A stretch of DNA of 32,894 nucleotides from an uncultured SAR86 cluster bacterium (GTDB lineage: Bacteria; Pseudomonadota; Gammaproteobacteria; Magnimaribacterales; AG-339-G14), in NCBI GenBank assembly GCA_902563105.1, contig CACEVU010000007.1:1-32894 (forward strand). The letters are read 5' to 3'. The position numbers were made by a program, and so were the translations under genes. Every line of letters begins with the position of its first letter. Position 1 is the first letter of the stretch. Below are positions 1-9,057 of the stretch, in pieces. The notes under the pieces were generated by a model. The model saw nothing but the letters and a program-made list of their open reading frames with translations, did not search any database and was not told the DNA's origin.

Positions 1-2
1 AT

Positions 3-3000
3 TCCGAATCTTCTGAAAATGAAGATGCTCCTACTGAAGATTCAAGTTCTGATGATAATTCTCAGGATGATTCATCTGAATCTGAAGCTCAAGATGATGG
101 AGCGGCAACAGATAGAGATGGAAACGCATCCGAAGAGCCAAGTGTTTCTGATTCAGGAGATGAAAGACCAGCTGTAGATTCTGAAGCCCCAGACGCAGGG
201 GGACAGGATGATGGTAATGAGGTTGATTTAAACGATGAGTTCAATGAGGTTTCGGGAGGTGATGATGAGCCTGAAATAGTAATCGATGAAGATTCTCTGT
301 TAACTGATTCTGGTATTTCAGATAACAGTTCAAACGTTGCACCCGATCAACTGACCACCTCTGATGATATTGGCGGCGAACTTGGTGATGATCTATTTGA
401 AATGGATCAAGAAGAAGAAGATCCGGCAGAGGAAACTGCAGACGATGTCGAAGAAAGCACTTCGGAAGCCATTCAAACCGACGTTGTAGATAAACAAACT
501 GAAAGTGCAACTGAAGAAATGTCAGCTAATGTTATTGTTCGAGAAGATTCCTTTATTGAGAGCACACCAAAAAATACTCTGGTAGCCACCACCGCCATTG
601 AAGGTAATGGTATGACTTATGCTTTGGAGAATGACTTTGGGGTATTTAAGGTTAACCAAAAAGGAAAAATCAGAACCAAATCCTTTCTTGATTTTGAAAC
701 CTCAGAGCAATATGACTTAGTTCTTTTAGTCACCAATGACAAAGGGAAGACGATTAGAGTTCCTTTTACCATCAACATTGCAGATGTTTCTGAATTGAGC
801 GCAACCGCAACTGTAAGAAAGGCTGCTTTCCATGAGGGAACGACCAATGTAAATAGAACTTTGGCCGATATGAATCCTGTAGCTGATGAAACTCCAACTT
901 ACGAAATCACTGGTGAAGGTAAAGAATATTTCCGAATCAATAAAAACGGAAAAATAAAACTCGATAAAGCATTAAATTTTAATGAGCGAAAAAAATTCGA
1001 TCTGGTAGTTAAAGTTAGTGCTGGTACAGAAACCGTTGATGTTCCAGTAACAATTAATGTCCAACAAAATTTAGCCCCGGATTTTACTACGGTTTGTCAA
1101 AGTTCTTGTGCACTTGCAGAGTCTGCAGCTACCGGAACAGTTGTGATCAAAGCTTCAAGAACCGATACCGACATCGATGATTTAACTTATTCTCTAGAAA
1201 ATAATTTTGATAATAAATTTACTATTAATGAAAACACCGGACAGGTTACTTTAAACAACAGTTTGGATTATGAGACGACCAATTCATATACTTTGAAAGT
1301 AATTGCTACCGATTCCAAAGGAATCACTAAGGATCGAAGTTCGACCTTCAGCGTAACAGATGTAGGCGTTGGCTATAACGGTACTTTGGTATCTGCTGCT
1401 AAATCAGAAAGTATTGCCACCGGGACGGTTATATTGAATTCTTCTCTAGGCGGAAGCTTCAGCGATCCAACTTATTCCATTTCCGGCGGTAACAACAAAT
1501 TCACTATAAATTCCTCCACAGGACAAGTGACCTTGGCTAATGCTTTGGATTATGAAACGAATACATCACACACTTTTACGGTTACTGCTTCTGCAGGCGG
1601 TGAGATAGAAACGCAGAATTTTACTTTGAACGTTTCGGATGTGAGCGTTGGCTATAGCGGAACTTTGGTGCAAGGCAGTCAAGCAGAAAGTATTGCCACC
1701 GGGACGGTTATTTTAAATTCTGCTCTGGGTGGAAGTTTCAGCAATCCAACTTATTCCATTTATGGTGGTAATGGCAAATTCGCCATAGATGCCTCTACTG
1801 GACAAGTCACTTTGGCCAATCCCTTGGATTACGAAACCGCAGCGCAACATACTTTTTCCGTAAGGGTTGAGGCAGGTGGCGAAGTCGAAGCGAATTCTTT
1901 TACGTTGAACGTTGGGGATGTGGGTGTCGGCTATACCGGTACTTTGGTATCTGCCAATCAATCGGAACACCTTGCAACCGGTTCAGTCATATTGAATTCC
2001 GCCCTCGGCGGAAGCTTCAGCAGTCCAACTTATTCCATTTCCGGAGGCAATGGCAAATTCACCATAAATTCCTCCACCGGACAAGTAACTTTGGTCAATC
2101 CGCTAGATTATGAGACCAAAACATTTCACCAATTTAGCGTAACTGCTTCTGCAGGAGGCGAGAGCGAAACGCAATCTTTCACAATGTACGTAAACAATGT
2201 CACAACGACTGCGAACATCTTTAGTAACGGAGGCATTAATGTGAGTCGCGGTTATTCTGGCGGTGCGTTTAGAATCGGTGAATTTTCTCCTGTCGGAACT
2301 GTAGTGAGTAACGCTAACTCCGGGGGTGCGACTGGGGTGACATGGAGTATTTCGGGATCAGCAACTGACAAGCTACAAATTAATTCCAGTACCGGACAGG
2401 TGACTTTAAAGGCTCCTTTGGACTATGAAACTGCAAATACCCACCAATACCAAGTAACCGCGACAAAAAATGGTGAGAGTACAATTTCTGGAGTGATTAC
2501 ATTTGCCGTCGATAACGAAATTTATTCAGCACATGGAATGAAATCGGCAAATGCAGCCGATGGAATCTTTTTTAAAAGCGGACTTGATGATGCTCAGCTA
2601 GGTGGTAGTAACAATGATAACAGGGTCGCTTGGATGGCAGCTTATGATATCGGTTATAAATCCGCTAGCGAGAGAAAACTCTTCACTTTAAATAATGGTT
2701 TACCAGCAGGTACAACTTTTAATTGTGAATTGAATCCTATGGTGAGCTTCTGTAGCAATATCTCGGTTGATGCGCAGGGTAATATGTCTGCGCAGAACAG
2801 TCATGGCTCTTTTTTTACATACAACCCCTGGCCCTCTGTTGATCCCATACAGCTCAACACTAATATCAATCCAAGCGGAAAGACCATTGCCCAAGAAAAC
2901 AATTTTATAGGCTATCTAACAGGAAAAGAGCAAGGGCTTACACAGGTTTCCCGAAAGATAATTGGAGTAAGAACGGAAATTCCCAATGAGCCATCAGTCT

Positions 3001-6000
3001 CAGCACAAACATTAATCTTACCCAAAGCTACAGAGTTAAATGAGAACGTGGTCATGCGTTTTTCTTCAAAGGTCAAAGATGGCAGCGTGGTTCATGATAA
3101 AACGGGTGCAAATCCATTTACGGCCACAGCCACTCGGGGACCCAATGCATATCGACATATAAACGGTCATATTGTTAACGGGAGCGGACTGGTAACCGAA
3201 TCGGCGCTATCGACAATGGATTTGGAAAGTTCTTCAAAAATCGAAGCTGCAAATCGCCGAGCCAATGGCAGCCAAGCTCACATAGCACAATATGCAGGAG
3301 GCAAATCGTATTACCGAACCAATACCGTTGCCAATGGCAACAACGAAGCCGATATTTCCATTTTGGATTTTGAATACAGATTCCCAATTGATAAAACTTC
3401 CGGAGACGATACTTTCCGTCAATATGCACCACTTTCAGTAGCTGACGGAAAATGGGATACAGTCAACTCTAACAATGGAGAAACTGGCGTACAACCTTAT
3501 TACCACTGTTACGATTCCGGTCAGGGCTGTGGCAGCGAAACCACTGGTTTAACGCTTTCCGGCGATATGGAATATATTACAGGAGGTCAGTTCATGGGCT
3601 ACAAAGTCATTCAATCCAATGCAACTTTAAATGACAGTCTCTTTCTAAATGCTGATATAGATGGCAACAATCCTGGAAACGGAACGTATTCAGGAGATGG
3701 CGCTTACAATCACATGATTGGAAACGGCCGCGTTGGCGGTTTTTATGGATTTAATTTAGGTGAAGCAAATGATGAAGAATACTCTGAATTTGAAACCATA
3801 CCATTGCCTCAAACGTTCAAGTACTTTGGCCAAAACTTCGACCATATCTATGTCAACGAAAATGGTTTTTTGACTTTCGGCAACAGCGGGGATAATTCAG
3901 CTAAACCTTGGCACGATTACCAATTCACCAACAGTTCGGAAAAACCGCACCCTCACTTGGGTGGTGGTGTACCTTTGAGTTATTTAGATGATGCTGGAAG
4001 TTATTCCTCTTCCAGTGCTGCTCAGCCAAATAGTAATCGAGTCCCAGATGTATATGGCAAGCCAGGAACAGCTAATGCAGGTAATCTAAACAATACCATC
4101 TTTGCGCTTTGGGCAGACTATTTTAATGACAGTACCGATACGAGTTGTAACGATAACGGTTGTAATGAATTTCGAATTCAAAGACTTTGGAATCCTAGTA
4201 CAAGCGTTATGACAATAGGTTGGTACAGAATGAAGTCTCACGATTCCAATAAGAATGGTCGGGGGGCTAACTTTGAAGTTCAATTGAAGTTTGATACCGG
4301 TGAATTCCGAGTCGTTCTTGGTGATTTTGGAGTAAATTTCCCAGATACCGACAGTAACAACGTCTTTACGGGGTTTTCCAAAGACGTTACTTGTGCAACT
4401 GCAACAGAAGATATTTCTAGTTGCGAAGGTAAAGATTACGTTCAGCTTTACTATCACGATTCAGGCAAGACCGAGTACGAAATACCTGAGGTAAGTGGAT
4501 CTCGTACCTTCCAAGATCCCACACTTACTAATTATCCAGGTTCTATCAATGTCTTATACAACTCACATTTCAGCGGAAATCAGACAGTTAACGGCACCGA
4601 ATACTGTAATTCCAGCGTGTTAAATGTTAGTAATGATTTTGGGGATGACCCGGCTTGTTCAAGCCTCGTCTACTTCATCAATACAGCATTAAAACAGGAC
4701 CGTGCACGTATCTATCGAGCGGTTCCTCAATACGCCGCAAATGTGAATCGTCTTCTACCATCAGACGTAAATCAATCTTACCGTGCGGGTTTGGCACACG
4801 AATTCATGTGGATGCACTTGAACAATCCTGCTACGACCTTGAAATTCACGCCTCCGGCAGCCGGTTCCAGCTTTAGCGTTGGGCCAAACCATTATCAGGG
4901 CGTTGGTGGCTCTGGAGATACTCCAACTGCTGGCAGCGAAGTTGATACTCGAACTTTTAACGATGAGATTGTCATTGGGGGAGAAGTCTATAAAACGGAA
5001 AAATTAATCGACTTTTTGCAGCAAACCAAGAAAGTCATCGCTTACGCACCAGTACCTGTTTTACATACCAATCAATACGAACACCCTGAGCTGGCATATG
5101 ACAACAGACTCACGACGGATGCAAGATACAAAAGAGTCCACACCTTGATGCCGCAGTTCATCTCAACCGAATACATGGAAGACAAAGACAACGGTACCGA
5201 TGCGTTGTTTGATTTTCATGAATTGGCTGATCACGATTACAGCAAATCGGGAGCGCATCTTCGCTACGACACCATCGGAAATGGCGTGCCTTTTTGGACT
5301 GAATGGGCCGATAATAATAGTTTTGGTAATGCAAATCTTAACACTGAGCACAATACCGAGACCGTCATCGACGGTACCTATGCCTATGGTGGCGATGTCC
5401 TAAATCACAACACACACGTCAGCTCTTTGAAGCATACAACCGGTGGGGTTGGCTCTGCTTATGATCTAGTACCTGAAGGTCAATCCTTATGGCAACAAAT
5501 TTTCAATCCTGTAGGGCGTGGACCCGGGTTATTTGTGCAAATGAATTGGAGTTGTGGGCACATGGGAGTTAGCAAATGTGGTGAATCTGGTACTTATAAT
5601 AGTGTAGGCTTTAGGGCAGGCAGACCAAACGAACGCCAACAAAGTTTATTTTCAGTCCTAATTGCTGAAGTAGGCGATAAGACCTTTTTCCCTGCAGACT
5701 ATTTTGACTTGGCTACTGGAATGGTCATGCAAGGTGAACATTATTGGAGTTACAGCAGACGTTCGGGTAGAACCACAACCACCGATGGAGCATACGCTAC
5801 AACCGATGCCGTTCCGCAAGTGACTTTCGGAATCAACCCCATCAGTTGTATTTCCGGACAAAACAATGGGTGTTTTTTTGGTGACGACCAAGGGTATGCC
5901 TCAAGCACCCTAGGTGCACCTTCAACAGCAATAGTTTCCACCAGTGATCCTTGTGTGGGCACATCTAGTGGAGGTTGCCGTGAGGGGAGTAACATGAAGT

Positions 6001-7343
6001 TGGGAGTGATGCATTCCATGGAAGCCACAACCAATCCAAGCGATCCCCACTACAAAACTGGAACTTTCTACCAAGGCATCGTGCAACAACAGCAACGCCT
6101 GGACGATACTTTTGTGGATGCCATCAATTTGAGTGGCAGCAACAGTTGGCGAGCGGGGCAAACTACTACCGACGATACTTGGACTGGACGCATGACTGGA
6201 TTGTTAATGACCGATGACGACGATACTTATCGACGACCTTTATATTGGAAGTCAAAGGCTTTTGTAACTTTTGACGATGTCAATGACAGAGTCCAAGTCC
6301 TCATGGAAGATACTGAATTAACTCAAATACCAGATTATGATACTAGTGGTCCTCAAGGAAATGATAATGATTGGTATCACGGTGAAAGCACTTACAGTTC
6401 TTTAAATAGTGCTAGCCAAGATGTGACTATTTCTAATCCAGGAGAGGCTTATGACCTTAAATTCGGTGATGCTGATAAAACTTCCAAGCCTTGTTACAAC
6501 ACTAATTGTCCTGGAACCAGCTATGTTCCATGGACAAAATCCGCTTACCTAAATAAACAGGTTTTCGGTGCCATGTTAAAAAACGAAAGCAAATCCATTA
6601 ATGCCGGTGGAACGGCATTTCAACAAGTCGGAGACAATGCAGGAGCCTTAGTCACTTGGGAAACTATCGATAATAAAGATCGAGATTTCATGATGGATAA
6701 TGCGATCGAACCTTCCTTGGAATATATGACCTGGGGAGTTTGGGGCATGGCTATGTCCGACAGTAGAGCCGGAACAACCGATGCTCAACCAGCTGCTGTT
6801 CACATGGGGACTTGGTATGCTGGCGATCTCTTGGACGCTTCCGATTGGCCAGTGAGTAGAACAGCAACCTTAGCTGGTATGGCAATGTTTGACGTCTTTG
6901 GCAGATTCCAAACTGCTAATGGCTCTGGTGTCTATGAAAATTACCATTGGACAGAGGGTGCTGGCGTTACTGGTCAAGTTGTCTTCGATGGAACGGGTGA
7001 TTACACCGTTAGCATTACCGCTCAAAATCTTGGTCGTTCTACAGGTTGTGATGCTGCTTCTTGTTCGCAAGGATTAGATAGAAATGGTTCAAGGGGCAGA
7101 TTGGGATATGGAGCACCCTACCATACTGACACTATTACTTGGAGCGCAAGCGGCGGGGTTGATAACCCTTCTTTCTCAGGAGCAACCGCTAGAACAAGTG
7201 CAGGTATGATCTCTAAGCAGGCCATGCAAGGAAACTTATTTGGCACCTCAACTCATATTGAGGTTGGCGCAAATCTTCAATATTCTCAAGAGGGAAATTC
7301 TCAAATGATCATGTACAGCGGAACGGCAATTTTATCGGAGTAA
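3..7343 (+). CDS. Giant cadherin-repeat surface/secreted protein, 5' end outside window
   Basis: The reading frame is open from base 3 and ends with TAA at 7341-7343, giving 2446 visible residues; the true start and any signal peptide lie upstream. The first ~165 residues are D/E/S-rich and probably disordered. About seven cadherin-like repeats follow (roughly nt 535-2520), each with a TGQVTL-type strand and a conserved LDYE/LDFE motif, which in cadherins belongs to the calcium-binding set. A nidogen-like (NIDO) module spans about nt 3786-4400 (NGFLTFG, FALWADYF, FGVNFP). The rest, about nt 4400-7343, is rich in W, Y, G, N and Cys and I recognise no catalytic motif. No C-terminal membrane anchor or autotransporter barrel is evident. 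The likely role is a calcium-dependent adhesin or cell-surface protein; that is inference. It is followed by a terminator, so it closes its own transcription unit. Confidence 0.9.
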   Translation, partial: SESSENEDAPTEDSSSDDNSQDDSSESEAQDDGAATDRDGNASEEPSVSDSGDERPAVDSEAPDAGGQDDGNEVDLNDEFNEVSGGDDEPEIVIDEDSLLTDSGISDNSSNVAPDQLTTSDDIGGELGDDLFEMDQEEEDPAEETADDVEESTSEAIQTDVVDKQTESATEEMSANVIVREDSFIESTPKNTLVATTAIEGNGMTYALENDFGVFKVNQKGKIRTKSFLDFETSEQYDLVLLVTNDKGKTIRVPFTINIADVSELSATATVRKAAFHEGTTNVNRTLADMNPVADETPTYEITGEGKEYFRINKNGKIKLDKALNFNERKKFDLVVKVSAGTETVDVPVTINVQQNLAPDFTTVCQSSCALAESAATGTVVIKASRTDTDIDDLTYSLENNFDNKFTINENTGQVTLNNSLDYETTNSYTLKVIATDSKGITKDRSSTFSVTDVGVGYNGTLVSAAKSESIATGTVILNSSLGGSFSDPTYSISGGNNKFTINSSTGQVTLANALDYETNTSHTFTVTASAGGEIETQNFTLNVSDVSVGYSGTLVQGSQAESIATGTVILNSALGGSFSNPTYSIYGGNGKFAIDASTGQVTLANPLDYETAAQHTFSVRVEAGGEVEANSFTLNVGDVGVGYTGTLVSANQSEHLATGSVILNSALGGSFSSPTYSISGGNGKFTINSSTGQVTLVNPLDYETKTFHQFSVTASAGGESETQSFTMYVNNVTTTANIFSNGGINVSRGYSGGAFRIGEFSPVGTVVSNANSGGATGVTWSISGSATDKLQINSSTGQVTLKAPLDYETANTHQYQVTATKNGESTISGVITFAVDNEIYSAHGMKSANAADGIFFKSGLDDAQLGGSNNDNRVAWMAAYDIGYKSASERKLFTLNNGLPAGTTFNCELNPMVSFCSNISVDAQGNMSAQNSHGSFFTYNPWPSVDPIQLNTNINPSGKTIAQENNFIGYLTGKEQGLTQVSRKIIGVRTEIPNEPSVSAQTLILPKATELNENVVMRFSSKVKDGSVVHDKTGANPFTATATRGPNAYRHINGHIVNGSGLVTESALSTMDLESSSKIEAANRRANGSQAHIAQYAGGKSYYRTNTVANGNNEADISILDFEYRFPIDKTSGDDTFRQYAPLSVADGKWDTVNSNNGETGVQPYYHCYDSGQGCGSETTGLTLSGDMEYITGGQFMGYKVIQSNATLNDSLFLNADIDGNNPGNGTYSGDGAYNHMIGNGRVGGFYGFNLGEANDEEYSEFETIPLPQTFKYFGQNFDHIYVNENGFLTFGNSGDNSAKPWHDYQFTNSSEKPHPHLGGGVPLSYLDDAGSYSSSSAAQPNSNRVPDVYGKPGTANAGNLNNTIFALWADYFNDSTDTSCNDNGCNEFRIQRLWNPSTSVMTIGWYRMKSHDSNKNGRGANFEVQLKFDTGEFRVVLGDFGVNFPDTDSNNVFTGFSKDVTCATATEDISSCEGKDYVQLYYHDSGKTEYEIPEVSGSRTFQDPTLTNYPGSINVLYNSHFSGNQTVNGTEYCNSSVLNVSNDFGDDPACSSLVYFINTALKQDRARIYRAVPQYAANVNRLLPSDVNQSYRAGLAHEFMWMHLNNPATTLKFTPPAAGSSFSVGPNHYQGVGGSGDTPTAGSEVDTRTFNDEIVIGGEVYKTEKLIDFLQQTKKVIAYAPVPVLHTNQYEHPELAYDNRLTTDARYKRVHTLMPQFISTEYMEDKDNGTDALFDFHELADHDYSKSGAHLRYDTIGNGVPFWTEWADNNSFGNANLNTEHNTETVIDGTYAYGGDVLNHNTHVSSLKHTTGGVGSAYDLVPEGQSLWQQIFNPVGRGPGLFVQMNWSCGHMGVSKCGESGTYNSVGFRAGRPNERQQSLFSVLIAEVGDKTFFPADYFDLATGMVMQGEHYWSYSRRSGRTTTTDGAYATTDAVPQVTFGINPISCISGQNNGCFFGDDQGYASSTLGAPSTAIVSTSDPCVGTSSGGCREGSNMKLGVMHSMEATTNPSDPHYKTGTFYQGIVQQQQRLDDTFVDAINLSGSNSWRAGQTTTDDTWTGRMTGLLMTDDDDTYRRPLYWKSKAFVTFDDVNDRVQVLMEDTELTQIPDYDTSGPQGNDNDWYHGESTYSSLNSASQDVTISNPGEAYDLKFGDADKTSKPCYNTNCPGTSYVPWTKSAYLNKQVFGAMLKNESKSINAGGTAFQQVGDNAGALVTWETIDNKDRDFMMDNAIEPSLEYMTWGVWGMAMSDSRAGTTDAQPAAVHMGTWYAGDLLDASDWPVSRTATLAGMAMFDVFGRFQTANGSGVYENYHWTEGAGVTGQVVFDGTGDYTVSITAQNLGRSTGCDAASCSQGLDRNGSRGRLGYGAPYHTDTITWSASGGVDNPSFSGATARTSAGMISKQAMQGNLFGTSTHIEVGANLQYSQEGNSQMIMYSGTAILSE
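1371..2207 (+). repeat. Three tandem 279-bp repeats encoding 93-residue cadherin-like domains
   Basis: Units start at 1371, 1650 and 1929, each at a GGC-TAT codon pair that begins a GY(N/S/T)GTLV motif, so the period is exactly 279 bases (93 codons). All three carry the words GTLV, ATG(T/S)VILNS, LGGSFS, PTYSI, STGQVTL and PLDYE/ALDYE. Units 1 and 3 look closer to each other in their middle part than either is to unit 2, which suggests exchange between units. Flanking repeats on both sides are recognisably related but diverged in length and sequence. Confidence 0.93.
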
Positions 7344-7372
7344 AAGAAGGAGATTTATGTAGAGCATTTAAA

Positions 7373-7459
7373 GGAGCGTAATATTTTAAATAACGTTTGC
7401 CGTTGTCTTTTTGGTACTTAGGCGACAATTTCGTTTATTCATTTAAAGGATTACGCTCC
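7373..7459. repeat. Perfect 10-base inverted repeat with 67-base loop, plus a direct repeat
   Basis: GGAGCGTAAT at 7373-7382 is the exact reverse complement of ATTACGCTCC at 7450-7459. The word CATTTAAAGGA also occurs twice in direct orientation, at 7365-7375 and 7440-7450, overlapping both arms. A smaller stem (TTGTC 7403-7407 with GACAA 7424-7428) lies inside the loop. The element sits between the giant gene and its terminator. It could be a folded 3' UTR, a small RNA or the relic of a small palindromic element; the sequence alone does not decide. Confidence 0.6.
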
Positions 7460-7464
7460 CTGGG

Positions 7465-7491
7465 CCCGGCCTCTGCCGGGTTCAGTTTTTT
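7465..7491 (+). terminator. Rho-independent terminator after the giant surface protein
   Basis: CCCGGC (7465-7470) pairs with GCCGGG (7475-7480) across a CTCT loop and is followed after five bases by a run of six T (7486-7491). It lies 121 bases past the stop codon at 7343 and just before the channel gene. The GC-rich stem stands out in AT-rich DNA. Confidence 0.85.
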
Positions 7492-7504
7492 CTGACTTAC
7501 TATG

Positions 7505-7510
7505 TATAAT
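7505..7510 (+). promoter_or_regulatory. Candidate -10 box for the channel / 5-alpha-reductase operon
   Basis: A perfect TATAAT lies 14 bases before the ATG at 7525, immediately after the upstream terminator. No good -35 hexamer is seen 16-18 bases upstream. If used, the mRNA leader would be only about 8 bases, and no Shine-Dalgarno sequence is seen before the ATG. Confidence 0.4.
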
Positions 7511-7524
7511 AACTGGCTAAAATT

Positions 7525-8286
7525 ATGAGACAGTTCATCGATTTCTTTTTGAGCATTCGTGACAGTAAGTTTTTCACGGGGCTAGTCATTTCAGTGATAG
7601 TGGCTTCTGCCATTTACGCTGGGGCGAGCTCCTATGACATCCCAAATCAATACGCTACGATTTTGGATTATTTTGACTATGCCATCACAATCTTCTTCTT
7701 GATCGAAATCCTCATTCGTATCTTTGCTGAGGTCAATCACCCCATTAAATTCTTTAAAAACGGTTGGAACATATTCGATTTAGTTATTGTTTTGGTAAGT
7801 TTGGTTCCAGTAGATGGTGCGGAAAGTGCTTTCGTTGCGCGTCTTTTAAGAATCGTCCGAGTGCTTAGAATCATCACCGTAGTTCCTGCATTTCGTCATA
7901 TTGTCGAATCTTTATTTAAGTCGATGCCACGAGTTGCCTTCATTGCCTTACTGATGTTCATCGTGATTTATATTTGGGCAGCAGTTGGTACTTTGATTTT
8001 CAGCGAAACCGATCCTGAACATTGGCGTAATATTGGTATTGCAGCTTTAACGCTTGCGCAAGTTGCCACCTATGACGATTGGGCAGCTATCATGAGTAAT
8101 GTCTTTGATGCTCATCCTTATTCGTGGATTTATTTCATCAGCTTCATTCTTGTTACCTCGGTTGTGTTGTTGAATATGGTGATCGGAATTATCGTTGACG
8201 TGATGAGTCGCGATGCGCGTGAAAACCTTTTTGATAATGTGGATGAAAACGACCACGTCATAAATAAAGAAAACGAAGGTTTATGA
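7525..8286 (+). CDS. NaChBac-type voltage-gated cation channel, DDW selectivity filter
   Basis: A 253-residue, single-repeat six-helix channel of the bacterial voltage-gated family, forming a homotetramer in the inner membrane. S4 carries four arginines at three-residue spacing (R106, R109, R112, R115), the voltage sensor. The pore loop reads TLAQVATYDDWAA (residues 176-188); NaChBac/NavAb channels have TLESWS/A at the filter. Here the key Glu is replaced by Asp and the next Ser by Asp, resembling the DDW arrangement of the calcium-selective engineered CavAb filter. S6 is about residues 199-226, followed by a short acidic cytoplasmic tail. It overlaps the next gene by ATGA (8283-8286), implying translational coupling. 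The family call is firm; ion selectivity is inferred from the filter only. Confidence 0.92.
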   Translation: MRQFIDFFLSIRDSKFFTGLVISVIVASAIYAGASSYDIPNQYATILDYFDYAITIFFLIEILIRIFAEVNHPIKFFKNGWNIFDLVIVLVSLVPVDGAESAFVARLLRIVRVLRIITVVPAFRHIVESLFKSMPRVAFIALLMFIVIYIWAAVGTLIFSETDPEHWRNIGIAALTLAQVATYDDWAAIMSNVFDAHPYSWIYFISFILVTSVVLLNMVIGIIVDVMSRDARENLFDNVDENDHVINKENEGL

Positions 8287-9047
8287 CCTTTATCACCCAC
8301 AGTACTTTTAATTATTTATTAGTCGCTTGGCTTGCGGTTGGGCTGATCGCTTTCGTCTATTTATTTTTCCAAACCGCACCTTATGGCAAACATGTCTCCA
8401 AAGGTTGGGGTCCTGAGATCTCAGCCAAAGCTGGCTGGATCATTGAAGAATGCCCAGCTTTTTTCTTGATGCTGATTTATTTTTTGGTGGCTGGCGATTA
8501 CAGCAACCCCGTGCACGTGATTTTTACCGTTTTATACTGCGGTCATTATTTCAACCGAAGCTTTATCTGGCCAATGCGTGCACAATCTACAGATAAAAAA
8601 ATGCCTTTGATGGTGGTTTTTTCTGCCATCGGTTTTAATTTTGTAAATGTCTTTTTTCAAGGTACTTGGATCTTTCTTTTGAGCGACTATGGGTATGGCT
8701 GGATTCCAACCATCCCATTCTTTTTGGGATTGATGATATTTTTTACCGGTTTTTACATCAACGTTCGATCGGATGAAATCATGATCAATCTCCGTAAAGA
8801 AAAAGGCGAGGGCTATCATATTCCCGAAGGTTTTCTCTTCAATAAAGTAAGCAATCCCAATTACTTTGGGGAATTTGTTGAATGGTTAGGTTGGGCAATC
8901 ATGACTTGGAGCTGGGCAGGTCTGGTATTCTTTTTATGGACCGTCTGTAATTTATTTCCGCGCGCCATTTCCAACCACAATTGGTATCAAAACAAATTTG
9001 ATGATTATCCTAAAGAAAGGAAGGCAGTAATACCCAACATCATTTAA
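8283..9047 (+). CDS. Steroid 5-alpha-reductase family membrane enzyme (DET2/SRD5A-like)
   Basis: A 254-residue polytopic membrane protein, the size of human SRD5A2 and plant DET2. These enzymes use NADPH to reduce a delta-4 double bond of 3-oxo-steroids. Residues matching the SRD5A2 catalytic set, from memory of that structure, are present: Glu56 (WIIEECP), Tyr89 (CGHYFNRSF), Asn193 and Glu197 (NPNYFGEFVEW). The C-terminal NADPH-binding segment is typical: NLFPRAISNHNWY, then KFDDYPKERKAVIP. The start overlaps the channel stop by four bases. Family membership is strong, but the substrate in this bacterium is unknown; it may be a sterol-like or other enone lipid taken up from the environment. 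Confidence 0.9.
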   Translation: MTFITHSTFNYLLVAWLAVGLIAFVYLFFQTAPYGKHVSKGWGPEISAKAGWIIEECPAFFLMLIYFLVAGDYSNPVHVIFTVLYCGHYFNRSFIWPMRAQSTDKKMPLMVVFSAIGFNFVNVFFQGTWIFLLSDYGYGWIPTIPFFLGLMIFFTGFYINVRSDEIMINLRKEKGEGYHIPEGFLFNKVSNPNYFGEFVEWLGWAIMTWSWAGLVFFLWTVCNLFPRAISNHNWYQNKFDDYPKERKAVIPNII

Positions 9048-9057
9048 AGAGAGTCGG

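Noticed and set aside
1371..2207. CRISPR array or mobile-element repeats
   Set aside because: The units are long, contiguous without spacers and in one protein reading frame, so they are domain duplications.
4086..4457. 123-codon minus-strand frame within the giant gene
   Set aside because: No recognisable domain, and it is antisense to the well-supported NIDO-like region.
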